A stretch of 64,000 nt of DNA. It comes from Silene latifolia. Lineage: Eukaryota > Streptophyta > Magnoliopsida > Caryophyllales > Caryophyllaceae. The DNA lies in contig NC_133538.1 in assembly GCF_048544455.1 (NCBI RefSeq), positions 42,878,969-42,942,968 on the forward strand, written 5' to 3'. Numbering within the stretch: the first letter of the stretch is position 1; the number at the start of each line of letters is the position of its first letter. Of this stretch, positions 48,001 through 58,975 are shown piece after piece. The notes under the pieces are model-generated. The model ran no database searches, was not told the DNA's origin, and worked only from the letters and a program-made list of their open reading frames with translations. A program made the translations under genes and the position numbers.

Positions 48001-48066
48001 GCCTTACTTCAAGAGCGAAGAGTTGAATTGGAAGAGATGCGGGCTTCTCTGGATGTTGATCCATAG
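45063..48066 (+). pseudogene. Antisense gene with plant mobile domain and coiled-coil tail
   Basis: The ATG at 45063 (MVYLKKFRKGSDLYL) lies just after a splice-acceptor-like TTTCGCAG. The first frame runs to 46751 with one in-frame TAG at 45795. It contains the plant mobile domain (PMD): YWEWTEDVFPRFSD, FFEGWCPGTNTFHTVEGEFS, WDLKKLGGLPVVGEIYDE, then CWLCVFVLPEDSDRLIRPATF and FSLAIPVLARIYKGL. A frameshift near 46640 leads to RVYLPSPSF...TKWWKELYP and a basic Ser/Lys-rich region. A 75-base insert 47060-47134 (GT...TTTTTCAG) may be an intron. After another frameshift near 47705 a coiled coil ends the protein (LEAKLKQAREKEKTLRSNLE). Extra antisense ORFs with PMD-like domains are known from Tat-lineage elements; function unknown. 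Confidence 0.8.
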
Positions 48067-48318
48067 GCACTTAGATTTTTTTTTTTTTAGATTATCTAGA
48101 TTTCATCCTTGATTCATCCATTTTTTTTGTAGCCTAATGGACCAAGTGCTCCTAAGATGTTTGTTTGGCTTAATCGTTTATGTGCAATAACACCTTTTCA
48201 GCGTGTTACATTTCATTATATTTATTTATACAAACAAGTACTTATAATACTGTTTATTTAGCCGTTCACAGTTTAAACTCTTGCGGGCCAGGAGTAATTA
48301 TTTTGATGTAATTTTTTT

Positions 48319-48538
48319 GGTGTGGCTGCACTTGAACAAAGTGTTTGCTCAAACTGCCTACGTACTTGCAAAGCTACCAAGATGACAACTTGCAAGATCA
48401 AGCCAACGTAGTTCAAGAGAGGGATTTTTTTGTTTGGAGGTGTGGCTGCACTTGAGCTACATGTTCACCCAAGTTGCCTACGTACTTGTGAAGGACAAAG
48501 TGTATTTCACAAGATCAAGCCGACGTAGTTCATGAGGG
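48319..48538. repeat. Tandem duplication, ~120-bp unit
   Basis: Units start at 48319 and 48439 with GGTGTGGCTGCACTTGA and share GCCTACGTACTTG and AAGATCAAGCC-ACGTAGTTCA. Within each unit CCTACGTACTT and CGTAGTTC are partly inverted. Confidence 0.8.
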
Positions 48539-48550
48539 AAGAAAGGAGTA

Positions 48551-48595
48551 TTTTTTTTTTTTTTTTTTTTTTGGAGATTTTTTTTTTTTTTTTTT
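48551..48595. repeat. Two long T-runs
   Basis: T runs of 22 (48551-48572) and about 18 bases (48578-48595) are split by GGAGA. On minus they are A-runs just after the pol gene. Confidence 0.9.
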
Positions 48596-48671
48596 GAAAC
48601 AGTTTAACCTCTTGCTTAGGAGCTTGGACTTGCAGTTTACGCTCTTGCTTAGGAGCCTTCACTGTTGGGAT

Positions 48672-50022
48672 TTAAGAATAGTAACGCTTCAAAAACTTCC
48701 CATTGATTGGGCCTACCCGAACGCCGTCTTCATCCACGATTTTGTAAGCACCAATTGTATAGACCTCCTGTACCACGTATGGACCATCCCACTTAGAGGT
48801 GAACTTGCCAACTGGCTTGTGAGAGGTGATGATTGGTCTTCGTACTACAAGGACGAGGTCTCCTACTTGGAAAGAACGAGGGCGCACCTTTTTGTTGAAT
48901 GCGCGTGACAACCTTGCTTGATAGCACTGGAGCTTTTGTTGAGCCTCTAATCTCTTTTCATCGAGAGCTTCCAACTTTGCTAATCGCAATTTGTCATTCT
49001 CATCATCTGTGAGTCCCTCCTGAATAGCAATGCGTAAGGAAGGGATCTGCAACTCCAAAGGCAACACGGCCTCCACTCCATACACCAACGCGTACAGGGT
49101 TGCCTGAGTAGGTGTTTTGTATGTGGTACGATATGCCCACAACGCCTCACCAATTCTTTCATGCCAATCTCGCTTTGACTTTGCTACTACTTTTCTCAAC
49201 AAGTTGGAAAGAGTTTTATTAAAGGCTTCAGCCAAACCATTTGCAGAGGCATTGTACATGGATGACTTGTATTGTTTGAACTTGAATTTTTCTCCCAGAC
49301 TTGTCATTAGATGGTTGAAAAATTGTTTCCCATTGTCAGTTGTGATACGTTGAGGTACACCATATCTGTAAATGATCTGGGTTCGAATGAAGTCCACAAC
49401 ATTTTCTTTCTTCACTTCACGTAGTGTGATGGCTTCCGCCCATTTTGAGAAGTAGTCAGTGGCAGCGAGGATATACTCGTGTCCATTTGAGGCCTTTGGA
49501 GTAAGAGGTCCCACAACATCAAGTCCCCAAACTTCAAAGGGCCATGAAGAAACAGTAGGATGCAACGGCTCCGGCGGTTGGTGTATGAAGTTTGCGTAGA
49601 ACTGACAGGGTTCACATTTTTTCGCAAAGTCCATACAATCTTGCACCATGGTTGGCCAGTAATACCCCATTCTCTTTACACGATCATGAAGTTTAGGCCC
49701 AGTTGATGAGCACCACAAATGCCGAAATGAGCTTCATGCATTGCTTGATAGCTTCGTCCTTGCTTAGACACCTCAACCATTGGCGTGAGAAAGAACGTCT
49801 GTAGAGTGTCCCTATATAGTGAATGAACTTTGGAGCACGTCGACGTATTTCTACCTTGTGTCTGGGATCATCGAGTAGTTTTTGGTGGTCCAAAAAATCA
49901 ATGATAGGTTGACGCCAGTCATCTTCATCAACTGTGTAGACGCATATCATGTTGGTTGTGTGTACATTTTCTTCTCCTTCAAGCGATGATACTACCCAAC
50001 GATTGCAGATCGGGACTTTCAT
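48672..50022 (-). pseudogene. Ogre-type integrase
   Basis: Two frames with a break near 49700. The upstream part (49693-50022) includes a conserved spacer (DDWRQPIIDFL...RRRAPKFIHYIGTLYRRSF). The downstream part (48672-49718) has the zinc-binding Cys pair (CEPCQFYA) and the DDE core (WGLDVVGPL, TTDNGKQF, and an acid in the ANGLAEAFNKTL helix), then the C-terminal domain (FQVGDLVLVVRRPI, GKFTSKWDGPYVV). It would insert the cDNA into the genome. The zinc-binding His pair region falls on the frameshift, so this copy is inactive. Confidence 0.88.
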
Positions 50023-50118
50023 AGACTCTTACGCCCCCGGTGCCAAAGTGGTGCAAGATTAGCAAGCGCGTCAGCCAACTTATTGGCACTCCTTGGCACA
50101 TGACCAACATGGATGTCG

Positions 50119-50430
50119 TCAAGTTGATTCAAATAGTTGTAATGCCCGTTGATGGTAGGGAATCAAGTCTTCCTTTTTCACTTCATATTCACCAAGGACT
50201 TGGTTGACCACCAGCTTTGAGTCTCCATATATGTCCATATCCCTGACACCTATTTCGATTGCCATTTGAAGACCGAGTATGAGAGCTTGGTATTCTGCCA
50301 TATTATTTGTACACAACTGAGTGAGTGTAAAGGCATATGGCATAAGATGATTTTGTGGAGTTACGAATACAACTCCAGCTCCAGCTCCATCTTGCCTTGC
50401 AGCACCGTCAAATTACATTTGCCATGGTGG
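50119..50430 (-). pseudogene. Second (archaeal-type) RNase H of the Ogre-type element
   Basis: It contains TNNMAEYQALILGLQMA and IYGDSKLVVNQVLGEYEV, the motifs of the extra RNase H of Tat elements, with the catalytic E and D in place. The first catalytic D (FDGAA) lies just upstream after an in-frame stop near 50414. It follows the polymerase and gypsy RNase H, the normal order, in contrast to the Tat fragment at 31430-33496. Confidence 0.8.
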
Positions 50431-50504
50431 TAGGACGTCTACATAGAAAATTTCTTCTCCTGGGAGGTCATCTGAAATTTCCCACTCTGCTGGCACTCGG
50501 ATGA

Positions 50505-53500
50505 TCAAAGAAAGAAGTCGGCGATAGCTTGACCTTTCACAGCCTTTTGAGGCACGAACACCAAGTCATACTGCTTAAGCAACATTGCCCATTTCGCAAG
50601 TCTTCCAGACAAGACTGGTCTTGAGAGTATGTACTTGATTGGATCAGCTTTTGAGACCACATGTATGGTATGCGCCTGCATGTAGTGCCTCAACTTCTGG
50701 ATGGCGAACACCAAAGCAAGACATATCTTCTCTATGGGCGCGTAATTCAACTCAGCTCCAACCAAGGTACGACTTAGGTAGTAGAGTGCTCTCTCCTTGC
50801 GGTCTTCAATTTCTTGAGCACACATTGCCCCCATGAGCGTTCTTGTCTTTGCAATGTAGAGGACAAGTGGCCTTCCCGGAATTGGTGCCCCAAAGATCGG
50901 CGCGCCCGGCCAAGTATTTCTTGATGCTATCAAAAGCATTTTTGCATTTTTCATCCCATTGAAATAGAGCATCCTTTTTCATGAGATGGCTGAACGGCTG
51001 GCAACGCCCGGCTAAGTTAGAGATGAACCTTCGGATGTATGCCAAACGTCCTTGCAATCCGCGCAACTCTTTCAATGTCTTTGGTTCCGGCATTTCGTTG
51101 ATAGCTTTTATTTTTGTTTGATCAATTTCAATGCCTCTATGCCCGACCACAAAACCTAAGAACTTCCCAGATGTGACACCAAATGCACACTTGAGTGGAT
51201 TCATCTTGAGTTGACATTTTCCAAGTCTTTCAAAGACGGTTCGAAGGTCTTTGATATGGTCTTCTCTTTTCTTTGATTTGACAACCACGTCATTAATATA
51301 ACACTCTATTATTTTATGCAGCATGTCATCAAAGATCTTTTGCATTGCGCGTTGGTACATAGCGCCAGCATTCTTCAATCCAAACGGCATGACTGTGTAG
51401 CAGAAGATCCCTTTTGGGGTTCGAAAACCTGTTGCTTCTTGATCTTCGGGTGCCATATGTATTTGATTGTAACCAGCAGTACAATCCATGAATGAGAGGG
51501 CTTCATGACCAGTGGTTGCGTCATTCATCAACTCTGTAACTGGCAAAGGGAAGTCATCCTTCGGGCATGCATCATTAAGGTCTCTGAAGTCGACACATAT
51601 ACGCAGTTGTCCATTCTTCTTTCTGACTGGGACAATGTTTGCTATCCAGGTAGAATATTTGACTTCTCGAATGAAACCTGCTTCAACGAGTTTGTTGACT
51701 TCCTTTTCAAATTCAGGTACAAGCTCCGGCCTGAAACGACGTTGAGGTTGCTTTTTGGGATTGGTGCCTTTCTTGATTGCTAGACGATGAACTGTAATTT
51801 TTGGGCTTAGTCCAGGCATCTCTTTATAGCTCCAAGCGAAGACATCCTTGTACTCGACCAACAACTTGTAGTACTCCTCTTCTTCTTCCTTAGTCAGCAG
51901 AGCACTAACATAAATGGGGGAAGGATCCTCAGTAGTTCCCAAGTTGAGTTCCTTGAGTTCATCCACAGTCGATTGCCCCCCGTCTTCAAGTGTTTCAGGG
52001 GCCTCATCGGCCTCAACTTCTTCATTCTCGTCAGGTATCTCTTCTACTGTGATGTGATATGACGACGTTGTAACTTCTAAATCTCCTGGCTTCTTTACAC
52101 CAGAAGGACGTGAAGGTGAAGGAATATGCTAAACATTTTTTGACTGGCCTGTTAGAACTAGTACGCGCTTCCTTACCTTAAGTGGCTCATGCTGGATGAT
52201 ATCCACTACTTGCATACGCTTCATACGAGATGGTATTGCGCTTCTCAAGTCATCACTTATTCTTACTTCTTCTTCATTTTGTTTTGCAGAAATTGAGAGA
52301 GGACGACCCTCTTCAATATTCTTCTTGGGAGCCCCTAGTCGACTGAAGACTGTTTTTGATGGACCGCCCAAGCGTTCTTGTATTGCGCCCTTCTTGTTTG
52401 TGCGCAACGAAGGTGGTGATATTTTGACTTCACTTTCACCTTGATTGCCAAGCCTAGCAAAGACAGAAATGTGTTTGGTTGAAGCACTTGGCTTCCCTAG
52501 CCTTGTAAATATGGAAGGACGACCCTTCTCTGCAGGTGGACTTATTCGATCAAAGACTGAAGATGGATGCATCTTTTACTCTCCTTCTTTATTTTCTTTG
52601 ACCTCTTCTACTGTGATGTGCTGAGAAGACGCAGTAGCTCCTTTTTTACGAGCACCAATCTTCACAGGCGCAGGAGACTCATATCCGAGCCCGGCCCTGG
52701 TCACCATGAAGCTCCAATCTTGCTTGAACACTTCATGTTGCGCTTTGTTGAGACCGTATGGCTCGGCTTCTATAACTTTGCCGAGAGGAGTCGGATTTGT
52801 AAAATCATATCCAGCCTTCGCAAGTAGCTTGTAAGCATTGGAATCAAATATCCCCTTGTTTTCGTCACTTGATGATTGACTGGATGAACAGACGAAACCA
52901 TTCGGAGGAGGTCTCACAATCTTCGTTTGAGATGAACTTGGTAGAGGTGTAACGACTTTGGCCACCCATTCCTGCTTGAACACCAGACTTGACTTTTTAT
53001 CCTTAGGCTCTATCTTTGGTGTTAGACACTCTGCAAAAGGACTTTCTCCATCTTTGCGGCGAGACTTTGGGATGTAGCGTAGTCTTGGTGGTGTAGTTTT
53101 CTGCATCTCTTGCTTCTTGGGTGATGCCACAGGAGTAGCTTTTTCTTGGGCCTTGTCTACATCTTTCTTAACATCATTTTCTTTAGCAGGACTTGCAGCT
53201 TCATCCTCTTTGATGATGTTCTTTTCCCGCTTACCTCCTTTTCCTGTTGAAGAGATGGTGGTTGGCATGAACTCACTAGAAGTACCATTCTCTTCAAAGA
53301 ATTTTGCGTCAGCGAAGAAGGAGTCGACCTTAGAGAAGGGTTTGGCGTCTCCGTCTGTCTTCCTTTCACCACCACGATAATATTTCAAGCATTGATGGAG
53401 GGTTGAGGCGACAACTCCGTTTTCGTGCTTCCAAGGTCGTCCCAGCAATAGTTTGAACAATGTCTTGCCATCCATGACATGGAACAACGTGTCGGAAGAA

Positions 53501-54441
53501 AGATCACCCATGGTAAGGTTCACGCGGATCATGCCAACTGCGCGCTCCCCATTTAAGTTGAAACCATGAATCATTGTTCGACTACTGGAGAGTTCATCCA
53601 TCGTGATCCCTAATTCGTTCATAGTGGCTTTTGGCATGAGATTGACTCCTGAGCCTCCATCTATTAAGATGCGCTTGACCTTTTGCCCCCGGATGTACCC
53701 TGACACATAAAGTGGCCTGTTGTGAGGTTTGGATCCAAGAAGTAAATCCTCATCTGAAAAACTCAAGGCTGCATTGCAGGAGACACATCCAGTTGATTGC
53801 TCAAGAGGCTCAATTTTTTCTTTCATCTTGCCTGCATACAACTCGGGCTTCTCAAGTCCTTGAATTATCAGCTGACGCATTTCTTTGGGTATATAAAAGA
53901 TTTGCTTCCATCCCATGTTTGTAGGAAGGGCGTCAAGAGCGGCCACTATTTCGTTCTCCTTTTTAGAATGCAACTGTTGTGGCAATACCGCATCATCTGG
54001 GCCTTCTTCCTCTATCTTCCTTTTATCATCACCACCTTCCGTAGCTGAGACGGTGTACACGGTAACCTTGTTTAAGAAGTCTTGTGGGAAGAATTCTTTT
54101 AAGGTGACGGGACTTGGTGATTCTTGCTCAAGTACATCGATAGGCAAGACATGTGGTTTGACCATAGTTTTGGGCTTTTTCTTTCCCTTCGTCTTGCGAG
54201 GTTTAGTCTTCTTTGATTGTTTTCTTCGACGGTGAACAGGTTGAGCTGTCTACCTTGTTTGTTTCTTTGACTTCTTGCGCGTAACCAAATCCCAACCTTC
54301 ATCGTCATCTTCATGCTTCTTTTCCTCATTCTTATCCTGAGGAGGTAATCTTTCTTCTAATGACATTGGAGGTAGTGACGATAATGGCCCTTGGATCCGT
54401 AATGCCACAGGTTCAAAACTCCCGAACTGCAACATATACAC
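50505..54441 (-). pseudogene. Ogre-type protease, reverse transcriptase and gypsy RNase H
   Basis: Most of this is one frame with separate stops (54250, 52573-52575, 52129) followed by a frameshift near 50885. The protease has LIDGGSGVNLMP and LLLGRPWKH. A linker repeats the motif F-x-R-L-G-x-P four to five times (FTRLGKPS, FARLGNQG, FSRLGAPK). Reverse transcriptase has DVFAWSYKEMPGL, ACPKDDFPLP and MPFGLKNAGAMY, but its catalytic box reads YIND (51289-51300) instead of Y-x-D-D. Gypsy RNase H (50505-50972) has ERALYYLSRTLVGAELNY and a VSKADP box in place of the usual SDHxP. The active-site change alone would abolish polymerisation. Confidence 0.88.
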
Positions 54442-54486
54442 ACATTGTCCTTATCGTATAATTGGCTCATCAAAGTTGCTCCAAGA

Positions 54487-56178
54487 CTACGAGTTTGATT
54501 TGTGGTTCTTTGTGTCATCCAAGTCAAGAATGATCTTCCCTTCCTTGAGAGCTGCATGATCTTCTCCCCCGAGTGTTATACACTTTTCAAGAGGATGACT
54601 CACCACCTGTGATAACGTCGAATTGGGATCGTTTGTCTTGTTTGCTTGCTCAGGGCGCTTGGACTCTGGCAATTGTATAACCTTCTTTTCTAAGAGGTCA
54701 TCAAGCATTCCAGACAAGTCAGAATCTGGGAATGGGTATTTCTTAGCCTGCAACTCTTTCAATGTAGGCTTGTCTCGTTGGTAGTTGTAAGAGAATGACT
54801 CTTTCTTCTTTTCATACTTAGGCTTTGACGATATTTTCACAGGTGCACTGCTGGTTTCGATGACCATTGTTTCCTTTGTTGACGATTTGGAGTTCTTATC
54901 AGTTTTCTTGAACTCCTTCTTTTCACTTGGCACCTTAGAAGAACTTGGTCGAGCACTACCATGTTCTTTGATTGTGATCTCCGATCCATGTCATGGGCGC
55001 GGGTAGCCAGGTCTTGGAAGCTCTTTGGCATGATCCCTTTCAGGATGTAAAGAATGTCCCATTTCATCCCGTTGACGCACATTTCAACTGCTGACGCTTC
55101 ACTTAGGCGATCCTTGCATTCCAGACTCAGCGCACGCCACCTGTTGATGTAATCGACGACAGGTTCATCTTTCCATTGAGTTGTTTTTGTCAACTCGCTC
55201 ATGCTGACTACGCGCCTGGTGCTGTAGAATCTGTTGAGAAATTCATCTTCCATGCGACCCCAACTGTCGATTGACTCAGAGTCCAGATCCGTGTATCAGT
55301 CGAACGCGATCCCTTTGAGCGAACGCACAAACTGCTTCACCAAACGATCACCTTTTGTCCCAGCATTGTTGCATGTCTCGACGAAGTGGGCGATGCGTTG
55401 CTTTGGGTTCCCCTTCCCGTCGAACTGTTGAAATTTTGGAGGCGATGCAGCGATGGCATGCGCAGATCACAATCCTCTTAGTGTAAGGCTTGATGTAGCG
55501 TCCACTACTTGTCGAGCTATCATCCAACTGACACTTGATCGTCTTGGCTATTAACTCCTACAGCTTCTCTTCAGTGAAGTTGCTGATCTCATTGTTTGGC
55601 TTTTCCCTATCCTCGCCAACTTCTCTATCGCTATCAACATCCCTATCGGTGTCACCATGCTCGCTCTCGGCCTTCCTGTCACGGAGTGCCACCACCTCTT
55701 TTTGGAGCTCATCAATTTTCTTGTTCTTTTCTTCACTCTCCTTCATCATCTTTTCAAGGAGATCATTCATTTTCTGCATTCGATTCTCAAGAGTATCGCC
55801 ACTTATCACCATGACTGAAGCAACGTTAGGAGTTGAGGTTTCTTTCTTCTTTGGCGACGCTTTGGGTTTGCATGGAGAAGCCTTCTTGTCAACCTTAACA
55901 CTTCTAGTCTCCTCGCGTGAAGGAGAAGAGGCGGCCGGGAGCGAGCGTAGCAAAGCGGCAACTATGGAGGCGACAGAGAACTTGCGCGGCCTAGTTGGGA
56001 CGTGTGCAGAGCGTACACTGGCAGCAGCAGCATTGACATCAGCCTTCTTTGCCATTCCTCTTGTGGAGATGCCAACTGACTGCGTAGCAGGGGAGGTAGC
56101 AGCAATGGGGGTACCCTGTAGGATATCTGCGTAGGTCTTCTTGGATGGACTGGAGGAGGTGCTTTGCTTGGTAGACAT
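54487..56178 (-). pseudogene. Ogre-type Gag, broken
   Basis: The start is the ATG at 56178 (MSTKQSTSSSPSKKTYADIL), since codons upstream of it reach back towards the primer site and LTR. The N-terminal part has a Ser/Lys-rich region and a coiled coil (MNDLLEKMMKESEEKNKKID). A TAG at 55558 stops the frame. The Gag core follows in other frames: RMEDEFLNRFYSTRRVVSM and YINRWRALSLECKDRLSE at 54837-55253, then a Lys-rich C-terminal part at 54487-54933 (YPFPDSDLSGMLDDLLEK). At least two frame changes are needed. Confidence 0.82.
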
Positions 56179-56235
56179 CTTCTTGTTTTGGTAGACTTGA
56201 ATAAAACAGCAGTAGAGATGAGAGGTAGAGATTTT

Positions 56236-56251
56236 CAAGTCGGGTTCACCA
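56236..56251 (-). other. Probable primer-binding site of the Ogre-type element
   Basis: On minus TGGTGAACCCGACTTG follows the 5' LTR after a 5-base spacer. It begins with TGG as primer sites do. I could not match it to a particular tRNA. Confidence 0.5.
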
Positions 56252-56256
56252 AAATT

Positions 56257-56916
56257 TGTAACAACAAATTTTGTATTGCGATAACTAAAATACAAAACAA
56301 GGAAACAATTATATTTTATTAATAAATATCAAAAGTACGTGTACAATCTCTAATGTATCCTCTGATTCTAATATGCTGCAAGGGGTACGTGTACGGGGTA
56401 CACGTGAGGGGTGCGCGTGTAGACAAATTTAATTGCTCTACGCGCGATGTAAATTTGATTTCTTGAGAGGGTCGCGATGACTTGAATCTCTCTTGAAGGT
56501 TTGAACTTGTGATTGAATCTTCAACGCAGGCGGCACGATTTGATGTGCTTGTTGACTGCTTGCAATGATTTTGACATAGAGGATTTGTAGGAATTTGTAC
56601 CTTGTTCTCTCTAGCTCCTTTGCAATTATGAATTTTCAACCTTTGAATGAATGAGGAGAGTTCTATTTATAGAGTGTCAATTCTCCTTGTTGGACTTTGA
56701 TGGTCACAGGCCCATTTGTGGGTTTATTAGCAACCTTGGTCCTAATTTGATTCTTTCTGGGTTTAGTGATCCGAATAACTCATTTTATAATCCGAATCGA
56801 CCCACATTTCATTTAATCGGGACAAATTAATTAAATTAAGTTAAAATTTAGTATTAACTCAAAATAATTAATTTATTTTATTTATTCGGCACTTTAATAA
56901 ATTTTCCGTGCCTACA
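56257..56916 (-). repeat. Ogre-type element 5' LTR
   Basis: 660 bases, TG...CA, collinear with 41443-42107. It is the promoter LTR for the minus-strand genes. Confidence 0.93.
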
Positions 56917-56921
56917 CAATG

Positions 56922-57251
56922 CATATGACGATCTATGGTCCTCTTTTGGTAAAAAATAGATATTTGAGTTTTGAGAATATCAGAAAAATTCTTATTTATA
57001 AGTATTTGGTATTTACATTAAGCTAGAATTCTTGCGTAGGAATATTTGTTTGGTAGTTAGGTGGTGCTAATCTAAAATCAATAGTATAATACCATTCAAT
57101 TTCTAATAAGTCCTACCCGGTTGAAATTTTAAAAGTATATCTTTAGCTAAATTCTTAGATTCTTAGATAAATTGTTTTTTTAATTCTAGGCAGTTCGGAA
57201 AAGCTGGACTCTCCGAAATCGCTCGAAAAAAGCTTCTTTTATTAATATAGA
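56922..57251. other. 5' part of Helitron C
   Basis: AT-rich Helitron sequence up to its 5' terminus at 57251. No gene. Confidence 0.6.
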
Positions 57252-57359
57252 CTAGATTTAATGCCCGGGCAATGCCCGGGCCAGTTTGTAATATCTTATG
57301 ATTATGGTATAATGATATTCGCAGGTCCTGTTTTTTTTTTGTTTTTTTTTTTTTTTTGC

Positions 57360-57600
57360 ATTTAATTATGCTGAATTGAACTTATATATAGAAGCTTAGC
57401 TTTTTTGTATTGAACTTAAATAAGCTGAAGTGAACTTATAGGAACTTAACTTATAACAAAAGGGGTATAAATTGAGCTTAAGTTTTTTTTAATTGAACTT
57501 ATAAGAATTGAACTAAACATATAGGCGCTTAACTTTTCTGAACTCAACTTATAGGAGTTTAACGTTTCTCAACCGAACTTATAATAGTTGTACTAAAACA
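57360..57600. repeat. Degenerate GAACTTATAG-type simple repeats
   Basis: Words such as TGAACTTATAGG and AACTTAACTT recur irregularly. A related tract (AACTTAACTTAAGTTAAG) fills 58230-58620. Confidence 0.55.
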
Positions 57601-57963
57601 TGCCTAGATGCACATTCCTATATATATTGTTCAATCGTGTATAATATAGTACTGAAAGATGTCAAAGTCTGATCCAAACTTATGCTACTTCGTGCGGTGT
57701 TCTACTCATACATAAACTGAACTCCGATTCGTATATTTTACAATTATATACTTATTTCTTAATCAACATCAAAAAAAATATACTTATGATATGCACAGAA
57801 AATATAGAGCAATTAACTATTAAAATTGATTTGTTCAAAATTGTTTAGTGAATACTTCTTCTCAGCCAATATAAAGAATGAACTTTACAATAAAAATAAG
57901 TATAGTTAAAGTCTTATAAATAATATCTACGGAATAAGTTATATTAAAGTATATCACAAATAC

Positions 57964-58222
57964 TATCTTACAACCAGTTGTATATTAGCATTGTACAACC
58001 ACCTCAAAGTTGTTGAGTTCTATACACAAAGTTGTCGAGCTATTTTATAAGTTATTGAGCTAATTTAAAAAGTTATTGAGTTTAATAATTATTCCTCTTA
58101 AGCTCAATAACTTTGTATTGTAACTCGACAATTTTGTTAGTAAAGCTCGACAACTTTATAATAAAACTCGACAACATTAAAAAGGTTGTACATAAACTAC
58201 ATACAACCAGTTGTATAATCTA
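57964..58222. mobile_element. MITE of the TACAACCAGTTGTA family, copy 1
   Basis: Left TTACAACCAGTTGTATATTA and TTGTACAACC match the inverted right end (TACAACTGGTTGTATG, TGTACAACC). The inner sequence repeats GAGCT-ATT and TCGACAA words. The target duplication is not resolved. Confidence 0.55.
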
Positions 58223-58457
58223 CTAATTGAAAGTATATGACACCGAACTAATGTCAAATTAATTTGAATTAATTTAAATTGACTTTATCAAACTTAAATT
58301 ACCTTAACAAAATATAAATTTAACTAAATTTAATTAATTTAAATTAACTTTACTTAAGTATTAAATTGAACTAAATTGAGTTGCGGTAAACTGAATTTAA
58401 TGAAGCTAAAACTGAACTTAACTTAACTTAGAAGTTAGAACTAAGCATTGAATTAAA

Positions 58458-58483
58458 CTTAACTTAACTTAAGTTAAGTTAAG
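58458..58483. repeat. Perfect 26-bp palindrome
   Basis: CTTAACTTAACTT followed by its exact complement, within AACTTA simple repeats. Confidence 0.85.
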
Positions 58484-58734
58484 GAAACTATCTAGACTAA
58501 AGTAAACTTAACTAAGTTGAATTGAACTTAATATGGCTAAATTAAATTTAACTTAACTTACTTAGTATAGCTAATTGAAGTTAACTTAACATAATAAAGT
58601 TGAAGTAAAATACAGTAAATTGAAGTGATTTAATTTAAAAGTAAGCCAAACAAAACAGAGGTGTAAGCAATCATTTTTTTTGTCCCTCTTTAATTAAAAA
58701 CTAATTGACCCGTATTGTCCATAAATTCCCATCC

Positions 58735-58975
58735 ACAAATATGATTATACACCCAGTTGTACCATAAATATTGTACAACCAAGTATAAGAATTCGAGCTT
58801 ATATGTATTCTTTCTGAGTTAATTCAAAGTTCATGTTTTTAATGTGTAAATGGATGAGCCCAATACTGTCTAATAAACCTCATATTGTTTAACATAAAGC
58901 TCGAATACTTTATCACAAAACTCATATTTTACACCGTACAACATACACAACTGTCGTATAATCCATGAATTGCTT
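58735..58975 (+). mobile_element. MITE of the TACAACCAGTTGTA family, copy 2
   Basis: Collinear over nearly its whole length with the reverse strand of 60343-60560: ACCATAA-ATTGTACAACC, AAGTATAAGAATTCGAGC and CATGTTTTTAATGT occur in both, up to AATTCATGGA at the far end. Confidence 0.65.

Larger units (their letters stand above)
48067..48671. other. Spacer between antisense gene and integrase
   Basis: Here the plus-strand antisense gene and the minus-strand pol converge. It holds a ~120-bp tandem duplication and two T-runs, no gene. Confidence 0.6.
41443..56916 (-). mobile_element. Ogre/Tat-type Ty3/gypsy retrotransposon with antisense plant-mobile-domain gene (15.5 kb)
   Basis: Perfect duplications CAATG (41438-41442 and 56917-56921) flank LTRs of 665 and 660 bases. 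On minus it carries gag, a DGGSG-type protease, reverse transcriptase, gypsy RNase H, a second archaeal-type RNase H and integrase. The double RNase H and the large size mark the Tat/Ogre lineage. Between integrase and the 3' LTR lies an antisense gene (45063-48066, +) with a plant mobile domain. Stops and frameshifts are spread through all genes. Inserted in Helitron C. Confidence 0.92.
38103..57251 (-). mobile_element. Helitron C, non-autonomous, opened by an Ogre-type element
   Basis: Read on minus it starts TCTATATTAATAAAAGAAGC then TTTTTTCGAGCGATTTC at 57251. It ends with hairpin GCCCGTGC/GCACGGGC and ATTAAATCTAG at 38103. Without the nested retrotransposon (41443-56916) it is about 3.7 kb, similar to Helitrons B and D. 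No Rep-helicase is seen. Assigning these two ends to one element is inferred from order, orientation and size. Confidence 0.7.

Noticed and set aside
55535..56134. 199-codon Ser-rich plus-strand ORF
   Set aside because: Opposite-strand shadow of the Lys/Ser-rich Gag N-terminus of the Ogre-type element.
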